From: Prescottella defluvii
Lineage (GTDB): Bacteria > Actinomycetota > Actinomycetes > Mycobacteriales > Mycobacteriaceae
Assembly: GCF_000738775.1 (NCBI RefSeq)
Contig: NZ_JPOC01000024.1
Location: 62,001 to 126,000, forward strand
Direction of reading: 5' to 3'
DNA: 64,000 nt
The notes under the pieces are model-generated. The model had not been told where the DNA came from. It ran no database searches and was given only the letters and a program-made list of their open reading frames with translations. Shown piece by piece: positions 62,045-64,000 of the stretch (positions within the stretch are counted from its first letter, which is position 1; every line of letters begins with the position of its first letter). Position numbers and translations under genes: made by a program.

Positions 62045-62836
62045 ATGACCGCACCTGCACCTGCAGACGCCACCCCGACCGCCATTCTCGAGCGGGTTTC
62101 GCTCATCCTGGACACCTTCGACGGTCCCGGCCGCCTCACCCTCGCCCAGGTCGTCAAACGCACCGGGCTTCCCCGCTCGTCGGCGCATCGCACGCTCGAG
62201 CGCCTCGTCGAGATGCGCTGGCTGCGGCGCGACGGCCGCGACTACGAACTCGGCACCCGGCTGATGGAGCTCGGCTCGATCGCGGTCCACCAGAATCGTC
62301 TGCACTCGGCCGCTGCGCCGATCCTGCAGGAACTGCACCGCGTCACCGGCTACGTCGTGCATCTCGGTGTCCTCGACGGCTCCGACGTTCTCTACCTCGA
62401 CAAGGTCGGCGGACGCCTCGCCGCCGAGTTGCCCACCCGCATCGGCAGCCGCTACCCCGCCCGCAACTCGGCGATCGGCAAGGCCCTGCTCGCGTACACG
62501 CCGAACGGCACCGACAGCCTCGTCGAATTCACGCCCGAACTACACAAGGTCCGCGAGATGGGTGTCGCCTTCGAGGTCAGCCAGGTCTCCGGAGGGATCG
62601 GCATCATCGCCGTCCCGATCGGCCCCGTCGGCGGGGTGACCGCAGCCCTGTCGATCTGCGGACCCACCAGTCACCTCAAGTTCGATCACCGCCACTCCGC
62701 GCCGGTCCGTATGGCCGCCAACGCGATCCTGCAGTCCCTCACCGGACGCAGCCACGGCACGGCATCGATCGCGCACCGCAACCGCCTCCAGAGCATGCCC
62801 ACCGCGGCACCCCGCACCCGCCTCCAATACGCCTGA
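62045..62836 (+). CDS. IclR-family transcriptional regulator
   Basis: This 263-residue regulator has an N-terminal winged helix (ERVSLILDTFDGPGRLTLAQVVKRTGLPRSSAHRTLERLVEMRWLRRDG). The IclR ligand domain follows (LHRVTGYVVHLGVLDGSDVLYLDKVGG, RYPARNSAIGKALLAY and VSGGIGIIAVPIGPVGGVTAALSICG). IclR proteins usually sense aromatic or other organic acids and control neighbouring catabolic genes. It lies downstream of the kshA operon behind a terminator with its own promoter. ATG 62045 follows GAGGGAG. Confidence 0.92.
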   Translation: MTAPAPADATPTAILERVSLILDTFDGPGRLTLAQVVKRTGLPRSSAHRTLERLVEMRWLRRDGRDYELGTRLMELGSIAVHQNRLHSAAAPILQELHRVTGYVVHLGVLDGSDVLYLDKVGGRLAAELPTRIGSRYPARNSAIGKALLAYTPNGTDSLVEFTPELHKVREMGVAFEVSQVSGGIGIIAVPIGPVGGVTAALSICGPTSHLKFDHRHSAPVRMAANAILQSLTGRSHGTASIAHRNRLQSMPTAAPRTRLQYA

Positions 62837-62879
62837 CCCCCGGGCGTCGGACGTCACCCGCCGACAGGACCAGGGGCGG

Positions 62880-63584
62880 TCAGGAATGCCCGCCCTTCTC
62901 CAGGCCCTCGACGAAATCCTCGATATCACGCCAGGAACCGGCCACCTCGGGAATCGGGTTGCCCAGTTCGTCTCGTTCACGCACGTGTGCGAAAGTCTCT
63001 GCGGCCTCGTCGATGTCGTCGAGCATCTGTCGGGCGAGGTCCATCTCGGCCCGGTAGTAGCGCTCCGCCCATTTCAGGCTCAGCTTCGAGAACGCCCACG
63101 CCGGCTCGCGTGTGGCGTGGTCGGCGTGCAACTCGGCGCGCTGACGCAGTGCCTCCATGTTGTCGATGTGGGACTCGACGAGCGACTTGAGGTGCTCGGG
63201 GTCGTTGAGATGTCCCATCCACAGCCGGAGCAGTAAACCGTGCTTGAGCACGGGTTGGTCGACCGGCGCGTCCCGGGACCAGTTCCGCACCGCCTGCGTC
63301 CCGCACTCGGTGATCTTGTAGACGCGCCGGCCCCGCTCCCCGGGTTCGGACACGATCTCGGACTCCACCAGCCCCGCCGCCTCGAGCTTCTTGAGCTCGC
63401 CGTACACCTGACTGATGGACGGACTCCAGTAGAAGTAGCCGATGCTCCAGTCGGCCCACTTCTTGAGGTCGTATCCGGTGAGCCCCTCCCCGAGGGTCAG
63501 CATGCCCAGAACCGCCCAACTCGTCGCGGGAAGCGACGGATAACCGGCATCGACAGGACCGTTCGCAGGCTCGGTTTCGGGCAT
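62880..63584 (-). CDS. PadR-family transcriptional regulator
   Basis: This 234-residue protein has a PadR winged helix (SWAVLGMLTLGEGLTGYDLKKWADWSIGYFYWSPSISQVYGELKKLEAAGLVESEIV ... RRVYKITECG). A C-terminal Vir-like helical dimerisation domain (about residues 115-190) follows. Related regulators occur beside steroid and lipid genes in rhodococci, though the target is unknown. It is divergent from the small Cys-containing protein at 63734, with 149 bases between, and may control it. Confidence 0.9.
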   Translation of the reverse strand: MPETEPANGPVDAGYPSLPATSWAVLGMLTLGEGLTGYDLKKWADWSIGYFYWSPSISQVYGELKKLEAAGLVESEIVSEPGERGRRVYKITECGTQAVRNWSRDAPVDQPVLKHGLLLRLWMGHLNDPEHLKSLVESHIDNMEALRQRAELHADHATREPAWAFSKLSLKWAERYYRAEMDLARQMLDDIDEAAETFAHVRERDELGNPIPEVAGSWRDIEDFVEGLEKGGHS

Positions 63585-63642
63585 GGCCGAAGCCTAACAG
63601 CCCAGGTAGATGGTGGTTACAGGCCAGTAGCAACTGACCACT

Positions 63643-63665
63643 GAGCGGGAGCGCACCTCCCGCTC
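63643..63665. repeat. Hairpin in PadR/small-protein divergent promoter
   Basis: GAGCGGGAG-cgcac-CTCCCGCTC is a perfect 9-bp stem. The flanking GACCACTGAGCGGGAG matches GACCACTCAGCGGGAG near 33972 at 15 of 16 bases, so it may be part of a dispersed intergenic repeat rather than an operator. Confidence 0.5.
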
Positions 63666-63733
63666 CGTGGGAGATCTGCAGACGTACGACGCCGCAGTGA
63701 CTACCGTCACGCATGGAGTCAGGAGGTCCGTTC

Positions 63734-63985
63734 ATGGAGAGCGTCAGCTGCAACAGTTGCGGTAACCGAGTCCTCGTCGAGAAGTACAGCGAGGCCCACA
63801 CCAGCATCCAGTGGCTCGAGGACGCCGACCAGGCGTGCCCCGAGTTCGCCGAGGCCCGGACCGAGGCCGGACGCTCGTGGACACCCACGTGCCACAAGCT
63901 GCGCGAGTCCATCGACGATCTCACCATCTCCGGGCAGATCGGCCTGTCGCTGCGCAGCTACCCGGTGCCCGGCCGCCTCGAGTGA
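63734..63985 (+). CDS. Small CxxC-containing protein
   Basis: This 83-residue protein begins MESVSCNSCGNRVLVEKYS, with a CxxC pair. Further Cys occur at ACPEF and TCHKL, giving four Cys that could bind a metal or iron-sulfur cluster. It is acidic, has no membrane segment and shows no clear family. ATG 63734 has AGGAGG eight bases upstream, better than the ATG at 63713. The stop is 15 bases from the window edge, so an operon may continue outside. A role as an accessory protein to an oxygenase is only a guess. Confidence 0.75.
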   Translation: MESVSCNSCGNRVLVEKYSEAHTSIQWLEDADQACPEFAEARTEAGRSWTPTCHKLRESIDDLTISGQIGLSLRSYPVPGRLE

Positions 63986-64000
63986 TCCACGGTGATCCCG

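Overview
The DNA is visibly very G+C-rich, with G/C-dominated third codon positions and many GTG or TTG starts. It carries genes typical of mycolic-acid actinomycetes: TtfA-like, Rv0385-like, HspR-controlled clpB, a KshA-type Rieske oxygenase and mycofactocin-type SDRs. The best fit is a Rhodococcus or a close relative; the species cannot be fixed from the sequence alone. I see no rRNA, tRNA, CRISPR array, transposase or integrase.

Region 1 (1-33 kb) is mostly chromosomal housekeeping. From memory, its gene order resembles two blocks of the Mycobacterium tuberculosis chromosome. Rv0358-Rv0365c corresponds to a conserved protein, an M50 protease, a DUF3151 protein, a membrane protein, fba, DedA and GH76 genes. 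Rv0380c-Rv0385 corresponds to SpoU methylase, pyrE, ttfA, clpB and a globin-reductase. Inserted between these are an aminotransferase, WYL, CDF, FUSC, MarR/MFS and galTK genes, a Baeyer-Villiger monooxygenase and a secreted lipase.

Region 2 (34-38.5 kb) holds an orphan branched-chain-type binding lipoprotein with a translationally coupled SnoaL-like protein. An NmrA-like protein, a stand-alone FAD/NAD reductase and a secreted protein follow.

Region 3 (38.5-62.9 kb) is an accessory catabolic region. It encodes an acyl-CoA ligase, a KstR2-like TetR regulator, five SDRs, two ThDP lyases/decarboxylases, an AtsA-type sulfatase, a zinc alcohol dehydrogenase and a second TetR regulator. It also encodes an FMN 2-hydroxyacid oxidase, a split transketolase, and a KshA-HsaA-HsaC-like oxygenase trio followed by an IclR regulator. 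One 16-bp near-palindrome (about TAGCAAAYGYTTGATA) recurs at four promoters: the KstR2-like gene/acyl-CoA ligase, the SDR-SDR-ThDP operon, the sulfatase-ADH operon, and the SDR/split-transketolase divergent promoter. A different dyad (about TAGCCNWWCGGCTA) occurs in front of the second TetR/ThDP pair and the peptide-type binding protein, with a weaker copy in the SDR/kshA intergenic region.

My working hypothesis is that region 3 is a catabolic system for oxygenated, possibly sulfated C21 steroids such as corticosteroids. The split transketolase would act like the DesAB 17,20-desmolase of Clostridium scindens. The 2-hydroxyacid oxidase and ThDP enzymes would process side-chain acids, and KshA/HsaA/HsaC paralogues would open the rings. 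The gene families and repeated sites are seen in the sequence; the substrate assignment is inference.

The window ends with a PadR regulator and a divergent small Cys-rich protein whose operon may continue beyond the edge.
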